A stretch of DNA of 64,000 nucleotides from Bacteroidaceae bacterium (lineage in GTDB: Bacteria; Bacteroidota; Bacteroidia; Bacteroidales; Bacteroidaceae): assembly GCA_017559845.1 (NCBI GenBank), contig JAFYQQ010000014.1, positions 62,001 to 126,000 of the forward strand, written 5' to 3'. Made by a program: the position numbers and the translations under genes. Shown piece after piece: positions 9,556-17,106 of this stretch (position 1 is the stretch's first letter; every line of letters starts with the position of its first letter). Below the pieces are notes generated by a model that had not been told where the DNA came from, searched no databases, and saw nothing but the letters and a program-made list of their open reading frames with translations.

Positions 9556-12500
9556 TTACTTCACGATTGTCTTCTTGCCATTGATGATGTACAGACCCTT
9601 GGCGGGCTTCTTCACCTTCTGGCCCATCAGGTTGTAGATACCTGACAGCTTGTTGCCTGTCTGTGTTCCTTCGGCAGCCACGCTTTCGATGCCGGTTGTC
9701 ATGTGTTCCTTGTAGTTGGCATAGTGGTGGCTCACTTCCTCGTTGGTGAGACCACGGTTCCAGTAAGCGAACTGGGTAACGTCGATGTCGGCCACTTCGC
9801 CGTCGTTGTCACAGAAGAGCATGCACTTGCCGCCGTTCAGCGTGTAGGCATTGTGTGCCTTGAGTCCGGAAGCAACTCTTACACCGTCAAGGTAAGCACA
9901 GGCCACACCGTTTCTTACCACCAGCATGATGTGGTGCCAGGTGTCCAGAGAAACGCTTCCGCCATAGCCGAAGATGGTTCCGCGGCCGATAGCGCTGTTG
10001 GAATTGATGAACATCTGTGAATCGTCTGCGTTCTGGTTGTCGGTCTGCAGGAGTCCGCGGAAGCTTGAGAAGTCGGGGATGCGTACGTTCCACATCATGG
10101 TGTAGTCATTCACTTCTTCCTCGCTGCCAAGGTTGAATTGCAGCACCTCACCGCCATGGATGCGAACCGCACCGTCCTCTTCGTCCATTCCAGAAATGGT
10201 TTCCAGTTCAAAGTCTTCCAGACCAAATATGTTCTCGGTCAGTTTGCCGGTCTGCATGGTCTGTTCGCTGCCCTTGCTGTTCTTCAGCACGTCTGCTGCG
10301 TTGAAGTCAAACTGTGCCATGGGTTCGGGGTATACGGTGTTGTCGTTGATGTTCTGCTGGTAGTCGGCAAAGTATTTCTCGATTTCCACGTCAACCAATG
10401 TGCGGTTCCAGTATGCGATTTCAGAAACTTCCATTTCGTTGTATTCGCCATCGTTGTCGCAGAAAATCAGGCATCGTCCTTCGTGCAGATAGAAGAAGTC
10501 GCATTGGTTACCGGTCTTCAGGAACTTGCCGTCCATGTAAGAAGTGGGTACGCCATTGTCCACGGTAACCACGATTCTGTGCCATTCGCTGGGAGTGATG
10601 CTGGTAGTTGAATAGAAGTTGGCACCTCCTACGGCACGGCCAATCTGTCCGTTCTTGTTGATGAAGATGGTGGCGTCGTCCTCATTGTTGGCATAGGTCT
10701 GCAACAGACAGTAGTAGTTGCCTACAACGGGAATGCGTATGTTCCACATCAAGGTGTAGCTGCCCTTGTCTTCTGTGTTGTCGAGGTTCAGCTGCAGGAT
10801 GTCGCCCTTGTGTATGGTAACGGCACCTTCGTCGCCGTATCCGGGACCTGCGGTGGCAGAGATGGTATTCTCGCCCAGGGTGTAGCTGTTGCTGCCGGCA
10901 GTTCCGGGTTCGATTGAGAAGGGAGAGTCTGCCACGGCGTTGGCCATGAAGTTGCTTGCGTCCTCAAAGGTCCAGCGTGCGTCGGGAGCGGGGTTTTTAA
11001 CCTGGGGTTTCAGGCTTTCCAATATGGTGGGAATGTCTTCCGCAGCAATGTCGCCGCTTTCGTATTGCATGAAGAGGCCTGTGATGGTGTTGATGATCTG
11101 GTTGTATTCATCTTCGGTGATGATACCCAGAGTGTACAGGTCATTGTAGGTATCGGTGTATGTATTACACTGTGTCAACATTTCGATGTATCCCTTTTGG
11201 CAGTCCTGAATCTGTGCAAACAGGGCAGAGAACTTTTCGGTCAGTTCGTATGCAGCCTGGGCGTCACTTGCGCTTGCGGCGGCAGAAACGGTTGCCTGCA
11301 ACTCTTCGCGCAGTGCCTTGCTGAAGTTGGGATAGCGGCCATAGTCCTCGCCTGAACTGATTTCGGCGGTAAGCAGGATTTCTGCGCGTTCCACCTGCTG
11401 GCTCAGGGTGTTGGTGATAGCTTCTTCTGCCTCGGCAATCTCGCCCTGGTAATACAGACGTACGTTGTTGAAGGCTGTCCAGTCATATCCTGTGTTGTTG
11501 GTACCTTCGCCACGGATACCGATGGTCAGTTTGCCGTCGGTTACGTTCACGATGACGCGGTTCTCGTAACGTCCGGCCTTGAATGCGATGGCGGCACCAT
11601 CAAGGCTGTTGGGGTAATAGTACTTTTCGTTCAGGATGAAGTCATAGGGATAGGTTCCGGCTTCGGTAATGTAGCAGTTTACGCCGTCCTCTGCCTCGTC
11701 CATGCTGATGGGATCCTCCTGGGTGTTCATGATGGGAGTGATGTTGCCGTTGGCATAGATGTATGAGGTGTAGAAGCGGCTGTTGTCGTCCTCTGCCGCA
11801 CGATAGAGGGCGTTCATCTTCACTTCGTACACACCGTTCTTCAGGTCGGTAAAGGTTTGGCTCAGGTCAAATGTGGTGCCCCAGGCCTGAACGATGGGGA
11901 GTGAAGTGTTGTATTCGCATCCTGTACCGGTCCATCCTTCGCGACCCTGTCTGAAAGTGGGGTTGGTAACCAACGATGTAATGTCAGAACCGGCCACATA
12001 ACCGCCGTTTACAGCCTGGTTGAGCAGGATGTCGATATATTCGGTTTCCTTCTTGATTTCCTCGGTGCTGAGGGTGTGCTGCTCCATGATGTAGCTATAG
12101 CTTCCGTTGGGGAAGGTTCCAGGCTCTACGGCTTCATTGAGATATTCCTCAACCAGTTGGCGGTAGGTGCCTTCGATGTCCTGGTGTTCTTCCAGGAAGA
12201 GGATTGCCTCCTGTGCCTTTGCGGCGTAGTCTGCATAGGCCTGTACAGATTCTGCATAGGCCTTCTTGTTGCTCATGTATTCGTCAAAGATGGCGCGGAA
12301 GTCTTCCAGTGTGCCGGTCTGTGCAATCTGGTCGGCCATCTGGTTCATGGCGTCGATAAGGCTCTGTGTTGCGGTCTTCTGCTCGCAGTTCTGGCGGATA
12401 TCCTCAACCAGCAGGTCGCGGTAAGCAACGTAGCTTGCCTCGTCATTGATTGAACCGCTGTTTTCGCCAACGGTGTAGGGCAGGCCGTGGGTGTTGTCCA

Positions 12501-14232
12501 ATACGGGATACTGGTCTTCTTCGGCGTTCTGGTACCAGACGGGAGCGAACGAGAATTCAGAACCGTTCAGCTTGTATGCCACGGCTCCGCTTGCCAACTG
12601 GCTAGCGTCAACGGCGGTGGCTAGTGCGTCGTCCATGTTGCCTTCGCAGCCGGGAGTGCTGCCTTCCAGATAATAGTTGTTAACAATCTGAGAGGGGTTG
12701 CTGCATTCATACTTGCCCACAATGGCATTCATATAGAGAGGATTGGGTGCTACGGTGCTGATCTGGCCCACGCTCAAACAGTTGTAGAGACGGTAGAAGC
12801 CAGACTTTGCACGGCCCACGATGCCGGCCAACTCGCATTTGTCCCATTCGGTCTTGCAGACCAGCTCGCCATAGTTGGCACAGTTTGAGATGATACCGTT
12901 GTTGCTGTATCCGGCCACGGCGCCATAGCTGTCGCCCGAGTTGCAGTTTACGGTGATGGTGCCGTAGAAGGCGCAGTTGTCCACCCAGGCGTCAGTACGC
13001 AAGCTGCCGATTACACCACCGCACTCGTTTGAACCTTCGGCACGGATGTCGATGTCCAGGTAAGAGTGAATGTTGTACATCTTACTGTCTGTGTCGGCAT
13101 AGGCAACCACACCGCCTCGGCCGCCGTTGGTCACGATCTGTCCCTTGATGGTCAGGTTCTGCAGTACGGCGCCCACGCCCAATCCGGCAATGAAGGCATC
13201 ACCGGTAACGGTGCTTGTACCCTGTGCGGGACCGTCGCAAAGGAAGTTACTGATGGTGAATCCCTTACCGTCAAACGTTCCCTTGTAGGGCTTTGAGTCA
13301 TTACACTCGCGGATGGGAGTCCAGGGACGGTTTTCCATGTCAATGTCGGCAGTCAGCGCTGCGTTCAGATTGGCGAAACCAGAGTTTACGCGCTGGGCAA
13401 ACCAGAAGAGGTTACCGGCGTTGGCAATCTGGTACACGTCGTCCACCAGTTCTGGGACCTCATAGGGCAACTGGCAACCTTCGTCCTTGCAGAAGCCGTT
13501 CTCATAATTGTGGTCGCCGGTATCGGCAACGGGGGGGAACAGCTCGTCGAATGTCAACGCACGGCTCCAATAGGCCAGCTGCGACACTTCCATGGTGTTG
13601 TATTCGCCGCTCTCGTCGCAGAAAATTAGACCGTAGCCGTTCTGCAAATTGTAAAAGCTGGGCAAATAGGAGCCTTCCACCAGAATCTTTCCGTCCATAT
13701 ACGTGGTGGGGCAACCGTCCTTAACGGTGAGGACGATGGTGTGCCACTCGTTCAGCGTAACATAACCGCCGTATCCGAAACCGCCGATGCGGAGTCCCAC
13801 CTGGCCATCCTTGTTGATGAACAAGTCACCGTCGGTCTGGTTGTCGGGGTTGGTCTGCAGCAAGGCGTGATAGTAAGAGTGTGTGTTGATGCGCACGTTC
13901 CACATCAGGGTGTAGTTGCTGACCTCCTCTGTTGTGCCCACGTTCATCTTGAAGATGTCGCCCGGCTGAACGGTGATGGCGCGGTCTTCGGCCGAAGGTC
14001 CTTCGCTCTGCACCATTCCGTTTTCGCCGATGGTGAAGGTGTTTTCTCCGGCAAGGCCCTTCTCAATGTTGATTACAGAACCGGCAATGGTATTTGCCGT
14101 CAGGTCTTCCGCATTCTCAAAGTCCCATTGGCCGTCGGCCTTTGGTCTCAAACTGGGGTCGTACTGCGCAAAAAGGGCAGCACTGGTACCGGCCAGAAAA
14201 GCCAGCGTTGAAAGTAGTCGTTTTGTTTTCAT
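9556..14232 (-). CDS. Giant secreted LamG/GLUG multidomain protein with sorting-like C-terminal tail
   Basis: A 1558-residue exported protein. I chose the ATG at 14232 because it directly precedes the signal peptide MKTKRLLSTLAFLAGTSAAL; an in-frame ATG 17 codons upstream lies too close to the promoter. Domains in order: LamG-like lectin fold (about 25-235), a C-x-DEGC linker, a GLUG-like module (about 260-560) closely resembling that of the neighbouring phosphodiesterase, a helical FIVAR-like stretch (about 600-735), a beta-sandwich-like region (about 740-900), a second helical stretch, then two further LamG-like domains (about 1100-1290 and 1300-1500) sharing YTLMWN/YTMMWN and TYMDGK/SYMDGK signatures. 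The tail is IYNLMGQKVKKP then LYIINGKKTIVK. No catalytic motif is visible, so it is more likely a surface adhesin or glycan-binding protein than an enzyme. Confidence 0.75.
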   Translation of the reverse strand: MKTKRLLSTLAFLAGTSAALFAQYDPSLRPKADGQWDFENAEDLTANTIAGSVINIEKGLAGENTFTIGENGMVQSEGPSAEDRAITVQPGDIFKMNVGTTEEVSNYTLMWNVRINTHSYYHALLQTNPDNQTDGDLFINKDGQVGLRIGGFGYGGYVTLNEWHTIVLTVKDGCPTTYMDGKILVEGSYLPSFYNLQNGYGLIFCDESGEYNTMEVSQLAYWSRALTFDELFPPVADTGDHNYENGFCKDEGCQLPYEVPELVDDVYQIANAGNLFWFAQRVNSGFANLNAALTADIDMENRPWTPIRECNDSKPYKGTFDGKGFTISNFLCDGPAQGTSTVTGDAFIAGLGVGAVLQNLTIKGQIVTNGGRGGVVAYADTDSKMYNIHSYLDIDIRAEGSNECGGVIGSLRTDAWVDNCAFYGTITVNCNSGDSYGAVAGYSNNGIISNCANYGELVCKTEWDKCELAGIVGRAKSGFYRLYNCLSVGQISTVAPNPLYMNAIVGKYECSNPSQIVNNYYLEGSTPGCEGNMDDALATAVDASQLASGAVAYKLNGSEFSFAPVWYQNAEEDQYPVLDNTHGLPYTVGENSGSINDEASYVAYRDLLVEDIRQNCEQKTATQSLIDAMNQMADQIAQTGTLEDFRAIFDEYMSNKKAYAESVQAYADYAAKAQEAILFLEEHQDIEGTYRQLVEEYLNEAVEPGTFPNGSYSYIMEQHTLSTEEIKKETEYIDILLNQAVNGGYVAGSDITSLVTNPTFRQGREGWTGTGCEYNTSLPIVQAWGTTFDLSQTFTDLKNGVYEVKMNALYRAAEDDNSRFYTSYIYANGNITPIMNTQEDPISMDEAEDGVNCYITEAGTYPYDFILNEKYYYPNSLDGAAIAFKAGRYENRVIVNVTDGKLTIGIRGEGTNNTGYDWTAFNNVRLYYQGEIAEAEEAITNTLSQQVERAEILLTAEISSGEDYGRYPNFSKALREELQATVSAAASASDAQAAYELTEKFSALFAQIQDCQKGYIEMLTQCNTYTDTYNDLYTLGIITEDEYNQIINTITGLFMQYESGDIAAEDIPTILESLKPQVKNPAPDARWTFEDASNFMANAVADSPFSIEPGTAGSNSYTLGENTISATAGPGYGDEGAVTIHKGDILQLNLDNTEDKGSYTLMWNIRIPVVGNYYCLLQTYANNEDDATIFINKNGQIGRAVGGANFYSTTSITPSEWHRIVVTVDNGVPTSYMDGKFLKTGNQCDFFYLHEGRCLIFCDNDGEYNEMEVSEIAYWNRTLVDVEIEKYFADYQQNINDNTVYPEPMAQFDFNAADVLKNSKGSEQTMQTGKLTENIFGLEDFELETISGMDEEDGAVRIHGGEVLQFNLGSEEEVNDYTMMWNVRIPDFSSFRGLLQTDNQNADDSQMFINSNSAIGRGTIFGYGGSVSLDTWHHIMLVVRNGVACAYLDGVRVASGLKAHNAYTLNGGKCMLFCDNDGEVADIDVTQFAYWNRGLTNEEVSHHYANYKEHMTTGIESVAAEGTQTGNKLSGIYNLMGQKVKKPAKGLYIINGKKTIVK

Positions 14233-14252
14233 AAATGTATTTTTTAGAATAA

Positions 14253-14300
14253 ATATTTGCACGCTAAATGGCAGATTTTCCACTATTACCGTGCAAATAT
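14253..14300. repeat. 11-bp inverted repeat in the leader of the 1558-residue protein gene
   Basis: ATATTTGCACG at 14253-14263 is repeated exactly as its reverse complement at 14290-14300, with a 26-base spacer. The right arm overlaps the -7 promoter box, and the left arm lies 21 bases before the start codon. It could be an operator or an mRNA leader hairpin. Confidence 0.6.
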
Positions 14301-14325
14301 AACCCTTTTTGAATTTTTTAGCAAA
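14294..14325 (-). promoter_or_regulatory. Promoter of the 1558-residue protein gene
   Basis: On the minus strand a TTTG box (14322-14325) is followed after exactly 20 bases by TATATTTG (14294-14301) and then C, a full match to the Bacteroidetes -33/-7 promoter. Transcription should start near 14287, leaving a leader of about 55 bases. Confidence 0.75.
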
Positions 14326-14385
14326 GAAAAGGAAGTGATTTTGACCTTAAAACCTTAATTCATTCATTTTAATCTTTTTGGAATA

Positions 14386-14426
14386 CAAAAATGAAGTGGC
14401 TGAATCTCTTGGAAACAGCCTCTTCA
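14386..14426 (-). terminator. Likely terminator of the TonB-domain gene
   Basis: Arms 14392-14402 and 14416-14426 pair over 11 positions, with one mismatch region, around a 13-base loop. On the minus strand the stem is followed by five T residues. It lies 34 bases after the stop codon. Confidence 0.5.
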
Positions 14427-14459
14427 TGCGCATATACATATTTATGTTTGCTCAGAGTG

Positions 14460-14948
14460 TCATAACCTGAATCTGACTGGCAGATTCAACTTGCTTCGCA
14501 CAGCCCTTCCACCCACTTTCCCGGGTGTCCACTTGGGCATCTTCTCCACTGTGCGTACAGCGGCTTCCGCCAGATCGGGGTGTGGCGAGCGGATGGCTTT
14601 CACATTGGATACCTTTCCGTTTTTCTCCACCACAAACTGTACGATTACGAAGCCCTCAATCTTCTCCTTCTTGCATTTTGGGGGATATTTCAGCTTTTTT
14701 GCCACCCAGTTTGCGCAAGCCTGGTCGCCTCCGGGGAATACGGGGAGTTCGTCCATAACACCGTAAATTGAGTCGTTTTCTGCCGACTCCTTTTTGTCGG
14801 TAAATACAGCCTCCGCATTCTTATTCCCTGGAATCGTTACCGAACTGACTTTCTTTGGCAAGGCTGAGGCGTTGAGCGCCAACGCAGCCAACGGAATGAA
14901 ACAGAGCGTCTTGCTCCGCATCCATGAAATTGAATTGATCTTCATCAT
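14460..14948 (-). CDS. Small exported protein with TonB C-terminal domain
   Basis: A 162-residue protein whose second half (about 75-162) is a TonB C-terminal fold: GGDQACANWVAKKLKYPPKC, GFVIVQFVVEKNGKVSNVKA, MPKWTPGKVGGRAVRSKLNL and a final PVRFRL. Such domains normally contact TonB-dependent outer membrane receptors, but many Bacteroidetes carry free-standing versions. The N terminus (MMKINSISW then SKTLCFIPLAALALNASAL) looks like a signal peptide or membrane anchor. It lacks the Pro-rich periplasmic spacer of true TonB, so a classical energy transducer is unlikely. Its first 128 bases overlap, in another frame, the end of the Sel1 gene, which is unusual. Two adjacent ATGs (14948, 14945) are possible starts. 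Confidence 0.8.
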   Translation of the reverse strand: MMKINSISWMRSKTLCFIPLAALALNASALPKKVSSVTIPGNKNAEAVFTDKKESAENDSIYGVMDELPVFPGGDQACANWVAKKLKYPPKCKKEKIEGFVIVQFVVEKNGKVSNVKAIRSPHPDLAEAAVRTVEKMPKWTPGKVGGRAVRSKLNLPVRFRL

Positions 14949-15681
14949 GACGTGTGAGATTAATTAGGGGTTTTATATTCTTTTTTTCTGATATTTTCGC
15001 AAGAAACTCTTTTGCTTTCTGATGACCTTGTTCGGCAGCCAGTTTCCACCATTTTGCGGCCTCTGTCATGGATTGCTCCACACCCAGTCCTTTTGCATAG
15101 CATACGCCCAGGTTACATTGTGCATTGGCATGTCCTTGTACGGCTGCTTTGCGAAGCCATTTTGCTGCCTCTGCATAGGATTGCTCCACACCTTGACCAT
15201 TTACGTAGCATATACCCAGTTCGTTTTGAGCATAGATGTGTCCTTGCTCAGCGGCTTTATGAAACCATTTTACAGCATCCACATAGGAATGATTTATGCC
15301 AAAACCGTATTTGTAGCATTTTGCCAGTTCATATTGCGCTTCGGCATGTCCTTGGTTGGCAGCTTCGGTGTACCACTTTACAGCCTCGTTTGGAAGCCTT
15401 GACACGCCGGTGCCTTTATTGTAGCATTCTGCCAGTTTGTATTGTGCTTCGGCATTGCCACGTAAGGCCGCCTTTTTATACAGTGCAACAGAGCGCTGAA
15501 GGTATTTTTCTGATTTGAGGGAGGAACGTTCCACGCCTTTCCCTTCCTTGTAATTCATTCCTTTTTCATAGAATGCATCCGCTCTTGTTACTCTATGAGA
15601 GCATGCGCTCAATAAGGCAGTTGCCAAACACAGAAGAAGTGCCGGCATTAAAGAGTTTGCTGTAAATCTTGTTCCTTTCAT
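14821..15681 (-). CDS. Sel1-repeat lipoprotein
   Basis: A 286-residue protein with a lipoprotein signal (LLLCLATALLSACSH, Cys near residue 27) and a solenoid of Sel1-like repeats from about residue 60 to 220. Successive units read AEAQYKLAECYNKGTGV, AEAQYELAKCYKYGFGI, IYAQNELGICYVNGQGV and ANAQCNLGVCYAKGLGV, each about 36 residues with the A-x-x-x-L-x-x-x-Y/C pattern. Sel1 repeats mediate protein-protein contacts; the partner is unknown. After the last repeat about 60 residues show no repeat character, and the final 42 codons overlap the TonB-domain gene in a different frame. That tail may be a read-through product of a lost stop codon or a frameshift. Confidence 0.8.
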   Translation of the reverse strand: MKGTRFTANSLMPALLLCLATALLSACSHRVTRADAFYEKGMNYKEGKGVERSSLKSEKYLQRSVALYKKAALRGNAEAQYKLAECYNKGTGVSRLPNEAVKWYTEAANQGHAEAQYELAKCYKYGFGINHSYVDAVKWFHKAAEQGHIYAQNELGICYVNGQGVEQSYAEAAKWLRKAAVQGHANAQCNLGVCYAKGLGVEQSMTEAAKWWKLAAEQGHQKAKEFLAKISEKKNIKPLINLTRHDEDQFNFMDAEQDALFHSVGCVGAQRLSLAKESQFGNDSRE

Positions 15682-15715
15682 GAGATATAGATGTACGAGT
15701 TAATCCATCTGCTCG

Positions 15716-15747
15716 CAAAATTACAAATTGTGCACGAAATAGCCAAG
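15716..15747 (-). promoter_or_regulatory. Promoter of the Sel1 lipoprotein gene
   Basis: On the minus strand, TTGG (15743-15746) precedes TAATTTTG (15716-15723) by about 20 bases. The -7 box is a full consensus match and the -33 box is partial. It lies 35 bases upstream of the start codon. Confidence 0.55.
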
Positions 15748-15772
15748 CCAATCATTATACATTTTCTTTTAC

Positions 15773-15892
15773 AAACTGAAATATCATGAAAACCCAGTTA
15801 AAAAGCCGGAAAAGCCCAGTTGCGAAAATATTATTTCTCAACTGGAAAAAAATATTTTCGCAACTAGGAAATAATTTTTTTCCAGTTGGGCG
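15773..15892. repeat. 22-bp phased array with alternating CAGTTG / CAACTG cores
   Basis: The word CAGTTG or its reverse complement CAACTG, or a one-base variant, begins at 15795, 15817, 15839, 15861 and 15883, exactly 22 bases apart; a degenerate AAACTG sits one step earlier at 15773. The spacers are A/T runs that differ between units, and the word changes strand. This is not an ordinary tandem duplication. The same word and phase recur at 46476-46570. The rest of the 328-base gap (15682-16009) holds the Sel1 promoter and otherwise nothing I recognise. Confidence 0.85.
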
Positions 15893-16009
15893 GTTTAAAA
15901 CCTCATTTTATTGGGTGTTTTTTGCCCTTTTGGCCTTAAAAGCATAAGGAGTAAGCGAGTAAAAATGTTTTACATTATACCCGCGGCAACAGAACTAAAC
16001 GAGAGATGC

Positions 16010-16696
16010 TTACTTTTTTACGGAAACGGCGAGCAGCACGCCCAATACTATGCCGAGAAGGGCGGCAAAGAGTACGCGCTGTTCGGCGGGGAGCAGGAAG
16101 GTAATGGTATGGGCCGGATACCAGAAGAAGGGGATGGTCTTGCGGAATACAAAGCCCCATTGTGCCTGCCAGTTGAGTGTGGCCAGTCGTTCTGCCATGG
16201 GTATGGGGGTAACAAGGGCTTTCAACGAACCGCCGTGGGCTGCAATGTGGGCATCTGTAACCTTATGAAAGGTCATGAAGACCGGTGCAAAAATGGTGTT
16301 CATGGCCACAGAAACGGCAAGCGCCACCCACAGTTTGTCCATGGAGAAGCCGTCGGCAGTAAATGCCTCCACGGCATTGGTCATGCCCATGTACTGCATG
16401 AACATGGGTGTGCCCTTGGAGAAGATGATCATGGCCATGTTGATGCCCATGCCCAGGAAACCCCACACTACCATGCGTGGCAGCACGCCGAAGGTGGGCG
16501 TAACGTACTTGCCTGTGGAAATGCGGCAGCCGAGCATCTCGCCCAGGGTGGAAAGTATGCCGAACTTGAGGAAACTCATTACCATGCCGTGAGAGGCATT
16601 GAACGCGCTGTACCATTCATACAGCGGTGCGGAAAGGAAGAAGGGTAAAAAGATGGCGGCAATTGCCACTATGAAATATAAGTCTGTACGTTTCAT
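16010..16696 (-). CDS. Multi-spanning membrane protein, possibly Mpv17/PMP22-like
   Basis: A 228-residue integral membrane protein with about five hydrophobic segments (residues about 5-25, 35-55, 70-95, 120-140, 195-225). The C-terminal part, WGFVFRKTIPFFWYPAHTI then FLLPAEQRVLFAALLGIVLG, resembles the W-x-x-WP-x-x-Q-x-x-NF-x-x-VP-x-x-x-R pattern of the Mpv17/PMP22 family. The family is best known from eukaryotic organelles and has scattered bacterial members. Function in bacteria is not established. I start at the ATG at 16696; a TTG two codons upstream is less likely. A good promoter lies 35 bases upstream and the gene stands alone. Confidence 0.6.
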   Translation of the reverse strand: MKRTDLYFIVAIAAIFLPFFLSAPLYEWYSAFNASHGMVMSFLKFGILSTLGEMLGCRISTGKYVTPTFGVLPRMVVWGFLGMGINMAMIIFSKGTPMFMQYMGMTNAVEAFTADGFSMDKLWVALAVSVAMNTIFAPVFMTFHKVTDAHIAAHGGSLKALVTPIPMAERLATLNWQAQWGFVFRKTIPFFWYPAHTITFLLPAEQRVLFAALLGIVLGVLLAVSVKK

Positions 16697-16730
16697 AAAC
16701 AAAATCTGCTTTATAGGGTTAAATTTGCTG

Positions 16731-16763
16731 CAAAATTAGGCTTTTTCCACGAAGTATTCAAAT
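16731..16763 (-). promoter_or_regulatory. Promoter of the Mpv17-like gene
   Basis: On the minus strand TTTG (16760-16763) and TAATTTTG (16731-16738) are separated by 21 bases and match the Bacteroidetes promoter. Confidence 0.65.
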
Positions 16764-16772
16764 GATGAGGCT

Positions 16773-16898
16773 GAAAACTGTCTACTGAAATTCAGGAAAA
16801 GACAGAATGTGTAAACAGCTCCAGTATGGAAAGGAAAAAGGCGTAAACCCGTTCAGTTAATGAAGCAAAAAACGGTCTACTGCAATCTGGCAAAGACA
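16773..16898 (+). repeat. Two imperfect copies of a ~30-base sequence
   Basis: Copies at about 16773-16804 and 16869-16898 share AAAAC, GTCTACTG and AAAGACA in the same order with a few changes between. They are separated by about 65 bases without obvious features. They lie in the 410-base gap (16697-17106) that also holds the TTTACAT array. Confidence 0.6.
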
Positions 16899-16917
16899 CG
16901 TTCGAATTCCCTGGATT

Positions 16918-17036
16918 TTTACATCACTATGTAAATGGATTTACACAACTATGTAAATGCGTTTACATAACTATGTAAAACCATTTACATTTAAGGGTAA
17001 ATACGTTTACATTTCAATAAAACCGAAATGTAAACG
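16918..17036. repeat. 22-bp phased array of TTTACAT...ATGTAAA units
   Basis: Four units of exactly 22 bases start at 16918, 16940, 16962 and 16984. A fifth, longer unit runs 17006-17036. Each contains TTTACA and TGTAAA or TAAA arranged as a near-palindrome. The unit length equals that of the CAGTTG and CTTAAG arrays elsewhere in the window, but the word is different. Confidence 0.85.
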
Positions 17037-17106
17037 TAAATACTTATTTGTTAGTCTGTTATGATGTTCTTGGCACGGCAAGGTTTACTCGCCGCTTGTG
17101 GCTCAT

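Noticed and set aside
15795-15888. CRISPR array
   Set aside because: The conserved part is only 6 bases, it alternates strand, the period is 22 bp, and no cas genes are present. The same applies to the other phased arrays and to the 41-bp array.
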